Below are positions 49,337-57,473 of a stretch of 64,000 nucleotides of DNA, piece by piece; position 1 is the first letter of the stretch, and each line of letters starts with the position of its first letter. The notes below the pieces were generated by a model. It had not been told where the DNA came from. It saw only the letters and a list, made by a program, of their open reading frames with translations, and did no database searches. Made by a program: the position numbers and the translations under genes. The DNA comes from Streptomyces sp. NBC_00568 (GTDB lineage: Bacteria > Actinomycetota > Actinomycetes > Streptomycetales > Streptomycetaceae): NCBI RefSeq assembly GCF_026341855.1, contig NZ_JAPENW010000001.1, positions 4,889,001 through 4,953,000 on the forward strand. The letters are read 5' to 3'.

Positions 49337-49522
49337 TCAGGCCGTCGTCGTGCCCGTCTGGCCGGACGGCTTGCGGTGGCGGCCCTGAGGGGTCGCCTCG
49401 CCGTCACGGCCGGAGACCGGACCGCGGTGCTTGCCGTGGCCTTCGGACCGCATCGTCGACGTCTCGTGGACGTCCGTGGCCTGCGCTTCCATGGTGCTGA
49501 TGTCGTTCACTGAAATGTTCAC
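49337..49522 (-). CDS. Small hydrophilic protein of unknown function (61 aa)
   Basis: The GTG-initiated peptide begins MNISVNDISTMEAQATDVHE. It is hydrophilic, rich in His/Arg/Gly/Ser, and has no Cys and no membrane segment. It is backed by a strong terminator on one side and an unusually AT-rich stretch (49523-49560, including TTAAAATCC on the minus strand) upstream that may hold a promoter. I do not recognise a family. A ribosomally made peptide precursor is conceivable but no modifying enzymes are nearby. Confidence 0.45.
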   Translation of the reverse strand: MNISVNDISTMEAQATDVHETSTMRSEGHGKHRGPVSGRDGEATPQGRHRKPSGQTGTTTA

Positions 49523-49558
49523 CCCGTTGACAAGATTCTTCTTTACAGCCGGGGGATT

Positions 49559-52060
49559 TTAACGTGCCGTCATCGCGCGGGAGTCGGAGGGTGACGTTTC
49601 TTCGCCCTCGTCGCCCCTTTCCGACCCGTCCGTGATGGCGGCCGCTTCCGCACTCACGACCGGGGGAGCGGCTTCGTCCTCGGACGCCGGACCGGCCGAC
49701 TGGAGCGGGCCTGTGTGGAGGGGCCTGCGGTGCGTCGGCGGGGTCCTCGGCCCGACGGGCTCCTGCTGCTCCGCGGGCGCCTGCGGGCCTGCGGGGGGCA
49801 GCGGGGCCCGCTCGGCGGGGAGCAGGGAAGCCTGCTCGGCGGGGAGCAGGGAAGCCCGCTCGGCGGGGAGCAAGGAAGCCCGCTCGGCGGGAAGCAGGGA
49901 GGCCCGCTCGGCGGGGAGCAGGGAAGCCCGCTCGGCGGGGAGCACGGAGGCTCGCTCGGCGGGAAGCAGGGAGGCCCGCTCGGTCTCGGCCCCGAACTCC
50001 GGGCCACTCGTCAAGGGCCTCAGGGCCACTTCGCCCCTGAACTCCCCGAAGGCCGAAGGTGCTTCGGCATGCGCGTTTCCGGCCCCGAGCCCCGTGCCGA
50101 CGGGGAGTGCCGCACGGGTCCTGGTGCCGAGGCTCATGCCGGGCGGGGGTGTGTCGGCGACCTTGGTCCAGAGAGACGGCTCGGGCGTGGGCGGTTCGGT
50201 GATCTCGGTGGGGAGACTCCCGGCCGGTGCGACGGCTGCGACCGGCGGGAGTGGTTCGGAGCGCGCGGTCCTGTCGGCACCGGCACCGGCCGTGGTACCG
50301 GCACCGGTACCGGTGGTGGTACCGGTGGTGGCGTCGACGCCGGCATGGGCACCGAGCCTCGCGACGGGCGGGAGCGGTTCGGCTGTCTCGCTGGGATGGC
50401 CTGTGCCGGGCGGGAGTGGTTCGGCTGTCTCGGTGTGGTGCCCTGCGGCGGCCGGGAGTGCTCCACCGATCCTGGTGCCGAGGTTCATGCCGGGCGGGGG
50501 TGTATCGGCGACCTTGGTCCAGAGGGGCGGTTCGGGTGGGCGGGGTTCGCCGGCCGAGGTGTGGAGGCTCCCGACGGCTGGGCCCGCCGCGGCGGGCGGG
50601 AGTGGTTCGGCGGTGTCGGGGCCGATACGCACGACGGGCGGGAGCGGTTGGGCCGTTGCGTTGCCCGGGCCCCTGTCCGCCCGCCGCGCTTCGGCGGGTG
50701 CGGTCCTGGTGGTGAGGCTCGTCACCGTCGGCAGCGGCTCCGCGTCCCCGGGCGCGGGACCCGCACCGGTGCGCGCTGCCTCGGCGGCGCCGACGCCGAG
50801 GACCGCGTCGGTGCTCGGCGCCCCCGCCGTGTCCGTCCTCAGGGTCAGATGCGCCGAGGGCGTCCGGTCCGGGCCCGGTCTCGGGTCCGTCTGGTCGGGC
50901 GACGCGGTCGACCGGCCCTTCAGGGGCGCCTGCTGGAGGGGGACAGGGCGCGGCGAAGGGCGTCTCGGGGGAGCCGGATTTCCCAGGTCCGGCTCCCCCG
51001 CCCCGTCGGGTGCTTCCAGTCGTGCGACGCCGCACGGTACGACCCCCGTCGCGTACGGCAGTTGGAGCACCCCCTCGGTGGTCCACAGCCCGGTGCCGGG
51101 CAACCAGCCCTCGGGCGCCTGGCGATGGTGGATCCGGCGCTCGGACGGGCGCCACACGCCCACCCAGGTGCCGCCCGGCCCGTCGATGCGCAGGGCGACG
51201 GCGCAGGACTCCGGGGTCAGCACCTGTCCCGGCTGGATCGCGAACGGGGTGATCGAGCAGCCCGTAGCGCTCAGGCAGTCCGGGAAGCGGACGGGCAGGG
51301 TGCTCCCGAGCACGCCCCAGCCCAGACGTTCCCGGCCGGGGGACGGCGCGTCGGAACGGATGAGGAGAAGTCCGCTGTCCGCGTCCGCGAGAAGCAGCCG
51401 GTCGTTGCTGTGCTCGGCGATCTGGAGGAGCGGCGACACCTCTCCGCCGCGCTCCAGGTCGACGACCACGGTCTTGGTGCGGCCGTTCTGGAAGCGGTCC
51501 AGCGCGAGCAGGCGGCCCGTGCCGTCCAGCCACACCCCTCCCGAGCAGTGGCCCGGCACCTCGGCCAGGTGCTCGGGGCCGAAGGTGCCGCCCGTCACCA
51601 GCCACACCGCCGTGGATCCCCGGCCCACGGCGAGGGCGTACGCGCGCTCCCCGTCCGGCGCGGGCGGCAACAGCCGCAGCCGGGTGCCGGCGTCGGGGCA
51701 CTCCACCGCGCCGAGCGGGAGCTCGCCGGTGCCGGGACCGGTCGGGTACAGGAGGGAGAACGCGTGCCGTCCGTCGGCCACGCGATGGATCAGCACCCGT
51801 CCGTCGGCCAGCGGCAGCACCTCGGTGCCGGGCTCCTCCGGCTGAGGGCCGGGCAGCGGCACGGCGTACGGCTCGGGGCCGTCCAGCGTCCAGCGCTCCG
51901 GGTACCAGGACTCGCCGTCGCGCGCGAGCCGCGCCCCGTAGGCGCCGTCGACGGTGATCACGCAGAGGGGACGGGCGGGCCACCGACTCGCGTCGTCGCC
52001 GTACTCGCCGCCGTTCTCGCGTTCGCTCTGCACCACGGGCTCCGTCGCACCGGCCGTCAT
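49559..52060 (-). CDS. Large protein: beta-propeller-like N-domain plus long Pro-rich repetitive tail
   Basis: This is an 833-aa protein. Residues 1 to about 360 are beta-rich with recurring strands such as RPLCVITVDGAYGARLA, GGVWLDGTGRLLALDRF, DRLLLADADSGLLLIRSD and GTWVGVWRPSERRIHH, suggesting a WD40-like propeller. The remaining about 470 residues are low complexity. They include EPLPPV repeats, two copies of LWTKVADTPPPGM-[NS]-LGTR, and eight tandem octapeptides of the type ERASLLPA near residues 690-755. There is no signal peptide and no membrane helix. I do not recognise a function. ATG 52060 has GGAGGTGA 7 bases upstream. It is divergent from the nif3-like gene. Confidence 0.72.
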   Translation of the reverse strand: MTAGATEPVVQSERENGGEYGDDASRWPARPLCVITVDGAYGARLARDGESWYPERWTLDGPEPYAVPLPGPQPEEPGTEVLPLADGRVLIHRVADGRHAFSLLYPTGPGTGELPLGAVECPDAGTRLRLLPPAPDGERAYALAVGRGSTAVWLVTGGTFGPEHLAEVPGHCSGGVWLDGTGRLLALDRFQNGRTKTVVVDLERGGEVSPLLQIAEHSNDRLLLADADSGLLLIRSDAPSPGRERLGWGVLGSTLPVRFPDCLSATGCSITPFAIQPGQVLTPESCAVALRIDGPGGTWVGVWRPSERRIHHRQAPEGWLPGTGLWTTEGVLQLPYATGVVPCGVARLEAPDGAGEPDLGNPAPPRRPSPRPVPLQQAPLKGRSTASPDQTDPRPGPDRTPSAHLTLRTDTAGAPSTDAVLGVGAAEAARTGAGPAPGDAEPLPTVTSLTTRTAPAEARRADRGPGNATAQPLPPVVRIGPDTAEPLPPAAAGPAVGSLHTSAGEPRPPEPPLWTKVADTPPPGMNLGTRIGGALPAAAGHHTETAEPLPPGTGHPSETAEPLPPVARLGAHAGVDATTGTTTGTGAGTTAGAGADRTARSEPLPPVAAVAPAGSLPTEITEPPTPEPSLWTKVADTPPPGMSLGTRTRAALPVGTGLGAGNAHAEAPSAFGEFRGEVALRPLTSGPEFGAETERASLLPAERASVLPAERASLLPAERASLLPAERASLLPAERASLLPAEQASLLPAERAPLPPAGPQAPAEQQEPVGPRTPPTHRRPLHTGPLQSAGPASEDEAAPPVVSAEAAAITDGSERGDEGEETSPSDSRAMTAR
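49791..49984 (-). repeat. Eight 24-bp tandem repeats encoding ERASLLPA octapeptides
   Basis: The octapeptide units run ERASLLPA, ERASVLPA, four more ERASLLPA, EQASLLPA and ERAPLPPA. The 24-bp DNA units are nearly identical, so expansion is recent. Confidence 0.85.
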
Positions 52061-52304
52061 CGTTCGGTCACCTCCGGCGACGAAGGTAGTTTTCGCACGC
52101 ACAGACGTGGGACCGACGGGCTGCCGCTTCACACATAAGGGTGGCCATGTCGGGATTCGCCTGAGGGAACGGGGGCGGATGTGCTGAACGATGGTCGGGA
52201 GACCGGGCCGGCAGCGGCGGGAACGCGTCCGGTCCGCCGTCCGGGTGCCGGTCCCGTGGTCCGCGACCGGTCGGACCGGGACGTAAGCCAGGTAGCCTTT
52301 CCCC

Positions 52305-53156
52305 GTGCCCCGTCTGTCTGAAGTCATCGCCGCGCTCGACACCCTCTGGCCCCCGGAGCGGGCCGAGGGGTGGGACGCGGTCGGCACCGTCTGCGGCGAC
52401 CCCGACCAGGAGGTCACGCGCGTTCTGTTCGCCGTCGACCCGGTCCAGGACATCGTCGACGAGGCGGTGAAACTGGACGCCGACCTGCTCGTCACCCACC
52501 ACCCGCTCTATCTGCGCGGTACGACGACCGTCGCGGCCGGCACCTTCAAGGGCCGCGTCGTGCACACGCTGATCAAGAACGACATCGCGCTGCACGTCGC
52601 CCACACCAACGCCGACCGCGCCGACCCGGGAGTCAGCGACGCCCTGGCCGGGGCGCTGGACCTGCGCGTCGTACGGCCTCTCGTGCCGGACGCCACCGAC
52701 CCCGAGGGGCGCCGAGGCCTCGGCCGCGTCTGTGAGCTGGACCACCCGCTGACCGTGCGCGAGCTGGCCGCACGGGTCGCCGAGCGGCTGCCCGCGACCG
52801 CGCAGGGCATCCGCGTCGCGGGCGACCCCGAGGCGCTGGTGCGCACCGTCGCGGTCAGCGGCGGCTCCGGGGACGGCCTCTTCGACGACGTGCGCGCCGC
52901 AGGCGTGGACGCCTTCCTCACCGCGGACCTGCGGCACCACCCGGTGTCCGAGGCCCGCGCCCACAGTCCTCTCGCGCTGCTCGACGCGGCGCACTGGGCC
53001 ACCGAGTGGCCCTGGTGCGAGCTGGCAGCAGCCCAGCTCGACGAGATCTCCGACCGGAAGGGATGGGGACTGCGCGTCCACGTCTCCCGGACGGTCACCG
53101 ACCCCTGGACCGCCCACGCGGCCTCACGCAACGACACATCAGGAGCCCCCAACTGA
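52305..53156 (+). CDS. Nif3-like dinuclear metal centre protein
   Basis: The 283-aa protein has the metal-binding LDADLLVTHHPLYLRG and LHVAHTNADRADPG, with Asp/His ligands. The later segments AVSGGSGDGLFDDVRAAGVD, FLTADLRHHPVSEA and ALLDAAHWATEWP supply the rest. This is the NIF3/YbgI (GTP cyclohydrolase I type 2) family, whose reaction is debated. GTG 52305 has no ribosome site. TAGCCT lies 6 bases before it, so a leaderless transcript is likely. It is translationally coupled to the zinc-ribbon gene, giving a nif3, zinc-ribbon, RNase H operon as in S. coelicolor. Confidence 0.88.
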   Translation: MPRLSEVIAALDTLWPPERAEGWDAVGTVCGDPDQEVTRVLFAVDPVQDIVDEAVKLDADLLVTHHPLYLRGTTTVAAGTFKGRVVHTLIKNDIALHVAHTNADRADPGVSDALAGALDLRVVRPLVPDATDPEGRRGLGRVCELDHPLTVRELAARVAERLPATAQGIRVAGDPEALVRTVAVSGGSGDGLFDDVRAAGVDAFLTADLRHHPVSEARAHSPLALLDAAHWATEWPWCELAAAQLDEISDRKGWGLRVHVSRTVTDPWTAHAASRNDTSGAPN

Positions 53157-53896
53157 ACGCCGCGCCCGCCGACCAGATCCGACTTCTCGACGTCCAGGCC
53201 CTCGACGCACGCCTGCAGCAGCTCGCGCACCAGCGGAGGTCGCTGCCCGAGCACGCCGAGATCGAGTCGCTGAACAAGGACCTCACCCAGCTGCGCGACC
53301 TGCTCGTCGCCGCGCAGACCGAGGAGAGCGACTGCGCCCGCGAGCAGACCAAGGCCGAGCAGGACGTCGACCAGGTGCGTCAGCGCGCCGTCCGCGACCA
53401 GCAGCGCCTCGACTCGGGTGCCGTCACCTCGCCCAAGGACCTGGAGAACCTCCAGCGCGAGATCGTCTCCCTCGCCAAGCGCCAGGGTGACCTGGAGGAC
53501 GTCGTCCTCGAGGTCATGGAGCGCCGCGAGTCCGCCCAGGAGCGGGTCGCCGAGCTCACCGAGCGCGACGCCTCCGTCCAGGCGAAGATCGACGACGCGA
53601 CCGGGCGTCGTGACGCCGCCTTCGAGCAGTTCGACGGCGAGGCAGCCACGCTCACCAAGGAGCGCGAGGTCATCGCCGCCTCGGTGCCCGCCGATCTCCT
53701 CAAGCTCTACGACAAGCTGCGCCACCAGCAGGGTGGCGTCGGCGCCGCCCGGCTCTACCAGCGCCGCTGCGAGGGCTGCCGCCTGGAGCTCAACATCACC
53801 GAGGTGAACGACGTGAAGGCGGCCTCCCCCGACACCGTGCTGCGCTGCGAGAACTGCCACCGCATCCTCGTGCGTACGTCCGAGTCCGGCCTGTAG
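53153..53896 (+). CDS. Coiled-coil protein with C-terminal zinc ribbon (zf-RING_7)
   Basis: The 247-aa protein is a long helical hairpin (about residues 10-175, with heptads such as LDARLQQLAHQRRSLPEHAE) followed by a zinc ribbon with CEGCRLEL and CENCHRIL. It is a DUF/nucleic-acid-associated family found widely in actinobacteria. The start appears to be CTG 53153, which overlaps the stop of nif3 in CTGA. AGGAG lies 7 bases upstream, and no ATG, GTG or TTG gives a sensible N-terminus. The start at an earlier ATG would lie deep inside nif3. The function is unknown; a scaffold or nucleic-acid partner of the RNase H next door is a guess. Confidence 0.82.
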   Translation: MNAAPADQIRLLDVQALDARLQQLAHQRRSLPEHAEIESLNKDLTQLRDLLVAAQTEESDCAREQTKAEQDVDQVRQRAVRDQQRLDSGAVTSPKDLENLQREIVSLAKRQGDLEDVVLEVMERRESAQERVAELTERDASVQAKIDDATGRRDAAFEQFDGEAATLTKEREVIAASVPADLLKLYDKLRHQQGGVGAARLYQRRCEGCRLELNITEVNDVKAASPDTVLRCENCHRILVRTSESGL

Positions 53897-53908
53897 GGAG
53901 TTCGGCGC

Positions 53909-55417
53909 GTGCGGGAGTTCATCGTCGAGGCCGACGGAGGTTCCCGGGGCAACCCGGGGCCCGCGGGCTACGGCTCCGTGGTCATCGACGCGGCCACGGG
54001 GGAGACGCTGGTGGAGCGCGCCGAGTACATCGGTATCGCCACCAACAACGTCGCGGAGTACCGGGGCCTGGTCGCCGGGCTGCAGGCGGCCCGCGACCTC
54101 GACGCGACCGCACGGGTCCGGGTCCGGATGGACTCCAAGCTCGTCGTCGAGCAGATGTCCGGACGCTGGAAGATCAAGCACCCGGACATGAAGCCCCTGG
54201 CGGCGGAAGCCGCCCGCGTCCTCCCGCCCTCCCAGGTCACCTACGAGTGGATGCCGCGCGAGCAGAACAAGCACGCGGACCGGCTGGCCAACGAGGCGAT
54301 GGACGCCGGTAAGCGCGGCGAGGCGTGGTCGCCGTCGGCGTCGACGGCGGAACTGGACGCCCGGGCGGCACGCTCCGCGGCGCCCGAGCCGACGGGCCCA
54401 CCCGGCGACGCGAAGGCGGGCGCGGCGAAGGCACGTGCGGCACTGTCCGCCCGCGGCGACGCGGCGCCCCGGGAGGGGCGCGAGGAACGGCGCGACCAGC
54501 CCCTGGCGAGCGGCACTCGGACGGCGGCCACGGGTCTCACCCCGTCATCCGGCGGCGAAGCCGCGAGGCCGACGAGCGACGCGGCGCCCGGGGAGGGGCG
54601 CGGGGAACGGCGCGACCAGCCCCTGGCGGGTGGCACTCGGACGGCGGCCATGGGCCTCACCCGGTCATCCGGCGGCGAAGCCGCGAAAACGGCGAACGAC
54701 GGCCGGGTCGAGGGAACGGCGGACGACAGGCGGGCCGCGCGGAACGTGGCCACCACCGCCCCGACGACCGGCTGGGGCACCGCCCCCGACATGGGCGCGC
54801 CCGCCACCTTCGTACTCCTGCGGCACGGCGAGACCCCGCTGACGCCGCAGAAGCGGTTCTCGGGCAGCGGCGGCAGCGATCCGTCCCTGTCCGACGTGGG
54901 CCGGGAGCAGGCGGAGCGGGTCGCCGCCGCGCTGGCGGCACGCGGCACCATCCAGGCGATCGTGGCCTCCCCGCTGGCCCGGACCCGGGAGACCGCGGGG
55001 GCCGTCGCCGACCGGCTCGGCCTCGAGGTCGTCGTCGAGGACGGCCTGTGCGAGACGGACTTCGGTGCCTGGGAGGGGCTGACCTTCGCCGAGGTGCGCG
55101 AGCGCCACCCGGAGGACCTGAACACGTGGCTCGCCTCACCGGAGGCCGAACCGACCGGCGGCGGCGAGAGCTTCGCCGCGACAGCCCACCGCATGGCGGC
55201 CACCCGCGACAAGCTGATCGCCTCTTATGCGGGCCGCACGGTCCTGCTCGTCACCCATGTCACCCCGATCAAGACCCTCGTACGACTGGCGCTCGGCGCC
55301 CCGCCGGAGTCCCTGTTCCGGATGGAACTGTCGGCGGCGTCGCTCTCGGCGGTGGCGTACTACGCGGACGGCAACGCGAGCGTCCGGCTGTTCAACGACA
55401 CGTCTCATCTGCGCTGA
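53909..55417 (+). CDS. Bifunctional RNase HI / acid phosphatase (SCO2299-type)
   Basis: This is a 502-aa protein. Residues 1-135 are RNase HI: FIVEADGGSRGNPGPAGYGS, with catalytic Asp, NNVAEYRGLVAGLQAA (Glu), VRMDSKLVVEQMSGRWKIKH (Asp) and EQNKHADRLANEAMD (Asp). Residues about 290-502 are a histidine phosphatase: FVLLRHGETPLTPQKRFSGS, ETDFGAWEGLTFAEV, GGGESFAATAHRM and VLLVTHVTPIKTL. The same fusion in S. coelicolor SCO2299 was shown to have RNase HI activity with a CobC-like phosphatase. The linker (about 140-290) contains a 40-residue tandem duplication. GTG 53909 has TAGGGAG upstream. The phosphatase half may serve cobalamin synthesis (alpha-ribazole phosphate), by family resemblance only. 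Confidence 0.92.
   Translation: MREFIVEADGGSRGNPGPAGYGSVVIDAATGETLVERAEYIGIATNNVAEYRGLVAGLQAARDLDATARVRVRMDSKLVVEQMSGRWKIKHPDMKPLAAEAARVLPPSQVTYEWMPREQNKHADRLANEAMDAGKRGEAWSPSASTAELDARAARSAAPEPTGPPGDAKAGAAKARAALSARGDAAPREGREERRDQPLASGTRTAATGLTPSSGGEAARPTSDAAPGEGRGERRDQPLAGGTRTAAMGLTRSSGGEAAKTANDGRVEGTADDRRAARNVATTAPTTGWGTAPDMGAPATFVLLRHGETPLTPQKRFSGSGGSDPSLSDVGREQAERVAAALAARGTIQAIVASPLARTRETAGAVADRLGLEVVVEDGLCETDFGAWEGLTFAEVRERHPEDLNTWLASPEAEPTGGGESFAATAHRMAATRDKLIASYAGRTVLLVTHVTPIKTLVRLALGAPPESLFRMELSAASLSAVAYYADGNASVRLFNDTSHLR
54458..54697 (+). repeat. 120-bp tandem duplication in the RNase H/phosphatase linker
   Basis: 54458-54577 and 54578-54697 are nearly identical and keep frame (40 codons each, beginning DAAPREGREERRDQPLA and DAAPGEGRGERRDQPLA). 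Confidence 0.85.
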
Positions 55418-55429
55418 GCGGCACGGTGG

Positions 55430-56230
55430 TCAGCCGCGCCGGGCCGCACGGTCGCGCAGGATCCCGGCGGTCTCCCGGTCCGCCGGGAGGAACGCCTCCA
55501 GATGGAGCTCGGCGAGCGTGACGTCCACCGCCGTCGCGAACGATGTGAGTGTGGTGAGCAGCCTCAACTCGCCCTCCGGGCACCGCAGTCGCAGCGGCAC
55601 GGCGAAGCCGAGGAAGTCCGCGCCGGGCTCGCTCGGCGGCACATACTCCGCCAACTCCTGCACCAGCGCGTCGAGATGCGGATCGGGGCTGCGGACGGAC
55701 CGGGCCCGCAGGTTCTCCACGATGTGCCGGCCCCAGGCGTCCAGGTTCACCACGCGTGACGCCATCCCGCGCGGATGCAGGGCCAGCCGCAGTACGTTAA
55801 CCGGCGGTGCCAGCAGCTCGGGAGCGGCCCCCTCGGCCAGGACGTCGAACGCCGCGTTGGCCGCGACGAGTTCACCGCGCGGCCCCGCCACCACCGCCGG
55901 ATACGGCAGATGCCCTTCGAGGATGCTGTCCAGCGCCTCCCGTACGGGCTTCAGCGCGGCCGCGTCGAGCGGCGACTCGGTGAACGCGGGAGCGTAACCG
56001 GCCGCCAGGAGAAGCGTGTTGCGCTCCCGCAGGGTCAGGCCCAGTGACTCGGCGAGCCTGATCACGATCTCCCTGCCGGGCACCGAACGCCCGCGCTCGA
56101 TGAAGCTGACGTACCGCTGTGTCGTGCCCGCCCGGGAGGCGAGCTCCAGCTGGCTCACCCGGCGCGCGTGCCGCCAGCGCAGCAGCTCCCGGGCGAAGGG
56201 CGGGGGTTCGGTGGAGATACCGCTCGTCAT
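55430..56230 (-). CDS. XRE-family regulator with MmyB-like ligand domain
   Basis: The 266-aa protein has an N-terminal HTH, LLRWRHARRVSQLELASRAG followed by TTQRYVSFIERGRSVPGREI. A C-terminal MmyB/PAS-like domain (about 100-266) contains EALDSILEGHLPYPAVVAG, LVAANAAFDVLAEGAAPELL and LEAFLPADRETAGILRD. Such proteins commonly regulate a neighbouring oxidoreductase gene. The divergent MDR dehydrogenase gene, 219 bp away, is the likely target. The ligand is unknown, perhaps a fatty-acid-like molecule. The ATG at 56230 gives a complete HTH. Confidence 0.86.
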   Translation of the reverse strand: MTSGISTEPPPFARELLRWRHARRVSQLELASRAGTTQRYVSFIERGRSVPGREIVIRLAESLGLTLRERNTLLLAAGYAPAFTESPLDAAALKPVREALDSILEGHLPYPAVVAGPRGELVAANAAFDVLAEGAAPELLAPPVNVLRLALHPRGMASRVVNLDAWGRHIVENLRARSVRSPDPHLDALVQELAEYVPPSEPGADFLGFAVPLRLRCPEGELRLLTTLTSFATAVDVTLAELHLEAFLPADRETAGILRDRAARRG

Positions 56231-56449
56231 GGGATCAGTTGTACGTCATGGGGAGGACGGCGGAGCGGGAGCGGGAGCGGGCGCCACCCGATCCCCGACC
56301 GGGTGCCCGGCCCCCGTGCCGCCCGGCCCGTACGGCTGCCCCGGCCCGTGCCGCTGCCCCGGCCCGTCATACCTCGCCGGGAATTGAGGCGGACGCCCGT
56401 CCCGAACAGCATGGACGCATCCACTCAGGAGCCCACTCAGGGAGCGGAC

Positions 56450-57466
56450 ATGCGCGCCTACCACCTCGAAACGCTCGGCACCGTCGACGGGATCGTCCCG
56501 CGCGAGTCGGCCCGGCCCGAACCGGGGCCCCACGAGATCCTCGTCCGTGTCCGGGCCGTCTCCCTCAACAAGCGCGATCTGCTGATCCTGAAGGGGACCT
56601 ACCCGCTGAAGGCCGTACCGGACGTGATCCCGGTGAGCGACGGAGCGGGGGAGGTCGTCGCGGTGGGAGCGGGGGTGACCCGGTTCGGGGTGGGCGACCG
56701 CGTGGCGGGCACGTACTTCCCGAACTGGCTGGACGGCCGGATCACCCCGGCCCTGTTCGACCAGCCCGGCGCCACCCTCGACGGCATGCTGACCGAGTAC
56801 GCCTGCCTGAGCCAGGAGGCCGCGGTCCGGGTTCCGGACCATCTGACCTGGGAGGAGGCGGCCTGTCTGCCCTGCGTCGGGGTGACCGCCTGGCAGTCCC
56901 TGACGGGCGGCGAGCCGCTCACCCCCGGCCGGACCGTGCTCACCCTCGGCACCGGCGCGCTGTCCCTCTTCGTCGTGCAGTTCGCCAAGACGATGGGCGC
57001 CGAGGTCATCGTGACGACATCGAGCGCGGTCAGGGCGGACCGCCTGAAGGCGCTCGGCGCGGACCACGTCGTCAACTACGCCGAGAACCCTGAATGGGGA
57101 CTCGCCGTCAGGGAGTTGACCGGTGGGCACGGTGCCGATCTGGTCGTCGAGACCAACGGGCCCGACACCATCGAGCAGTCGATGCGGGCGGCCGCCCTCT
57201 ACGGCCAGATCGTGCTGCTGATCACCGGCAACCCGCGCAGGCACGGTATCGAGATCTCCAACGCGGCCTACGCGGCGAGTCTGGCCACGATCCGCCGGGT
57301 GTTCGTTGGCAGCCGCGCCCACTTCGAGTCCATGAACAGGGCGCTGGAGCTGCACGGGACCCGCCCGGTCGTGGACCGCGTGTTCGGTTTCGACGAGGTG
57401 CGGGAGGCGTTCCGCTATTACGAGAGCGGCGTGGCCTTCGGCAAGGTGGTCGTCCGCGTGGGCTGA
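56450..57466 (+). CDS. Zinc-independent MDR alcohol dehydrogenase/quinone oxidoreductase
   Basis: The 338-aa medium-chain reductase has LVRVRAVSLNKRDLLILKGT, PVSDGAGEVVAVGAGVTRFG, PCVGVTAWQSLTGGEPLTPG, TLGTGALSLFVVQFAKTMGA and GADLVVETNGPDTIEQSMRA. It lacks structural-zinc cysteines and thus fits the quinone-oxidoreductase-like branch. It reduces an activated double bond or carbonyl with NADPH. I chose ATG 56450 (MRAYHLETLG), which follows GGGAG, over ATG 56411. It is divergent from the XRE/MmyB regulator, which probably controls it. Confidence 0.86.
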   Translation: MRAYHLETLGTVDGIVPRESARPEPGPHEILVRVRAVSLNKRDLLILKGTYPLKAVPDVIPVSDGAGEVVAVGAGVTRFGVGDRVAGTYFPNWLDGRITPALFDQPGATLDGMLTEYACLSQEAAVRVPDHLTWEEAACLPCVGVTAWQSLTGGEPLTPGRTVLTLGTGALSLFVVQFAKTMGAEVIVTTSSAVRADRLKALGADHVVNYAENPEWGLAVRELTGGHGADLVVETNGPDTIEQSMRAAALYGQIVLLITGNPRRHGIEISNAAYAASLATIRRVFVGSRAHFESMNRALELHGTRPVVDRVFGFDEVREAFRYYESGVAFGKVVVRVG

Positions 57467-57473
57467 GCGGGGG

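Noticed and set aside
49337..49522. Lanthipeptide or lasso-peptide precursor
   Set aside because: No Cys in the peptide, no modifying enzyme, protease or dedicated exporter adjacent.
49632..51845. Plus-strand frame opposite the 833-aa protein
   Set aside because: It depends on the repeat composition of the opposite strand. The minus strand has a good ribosome site and a structured N-domain.
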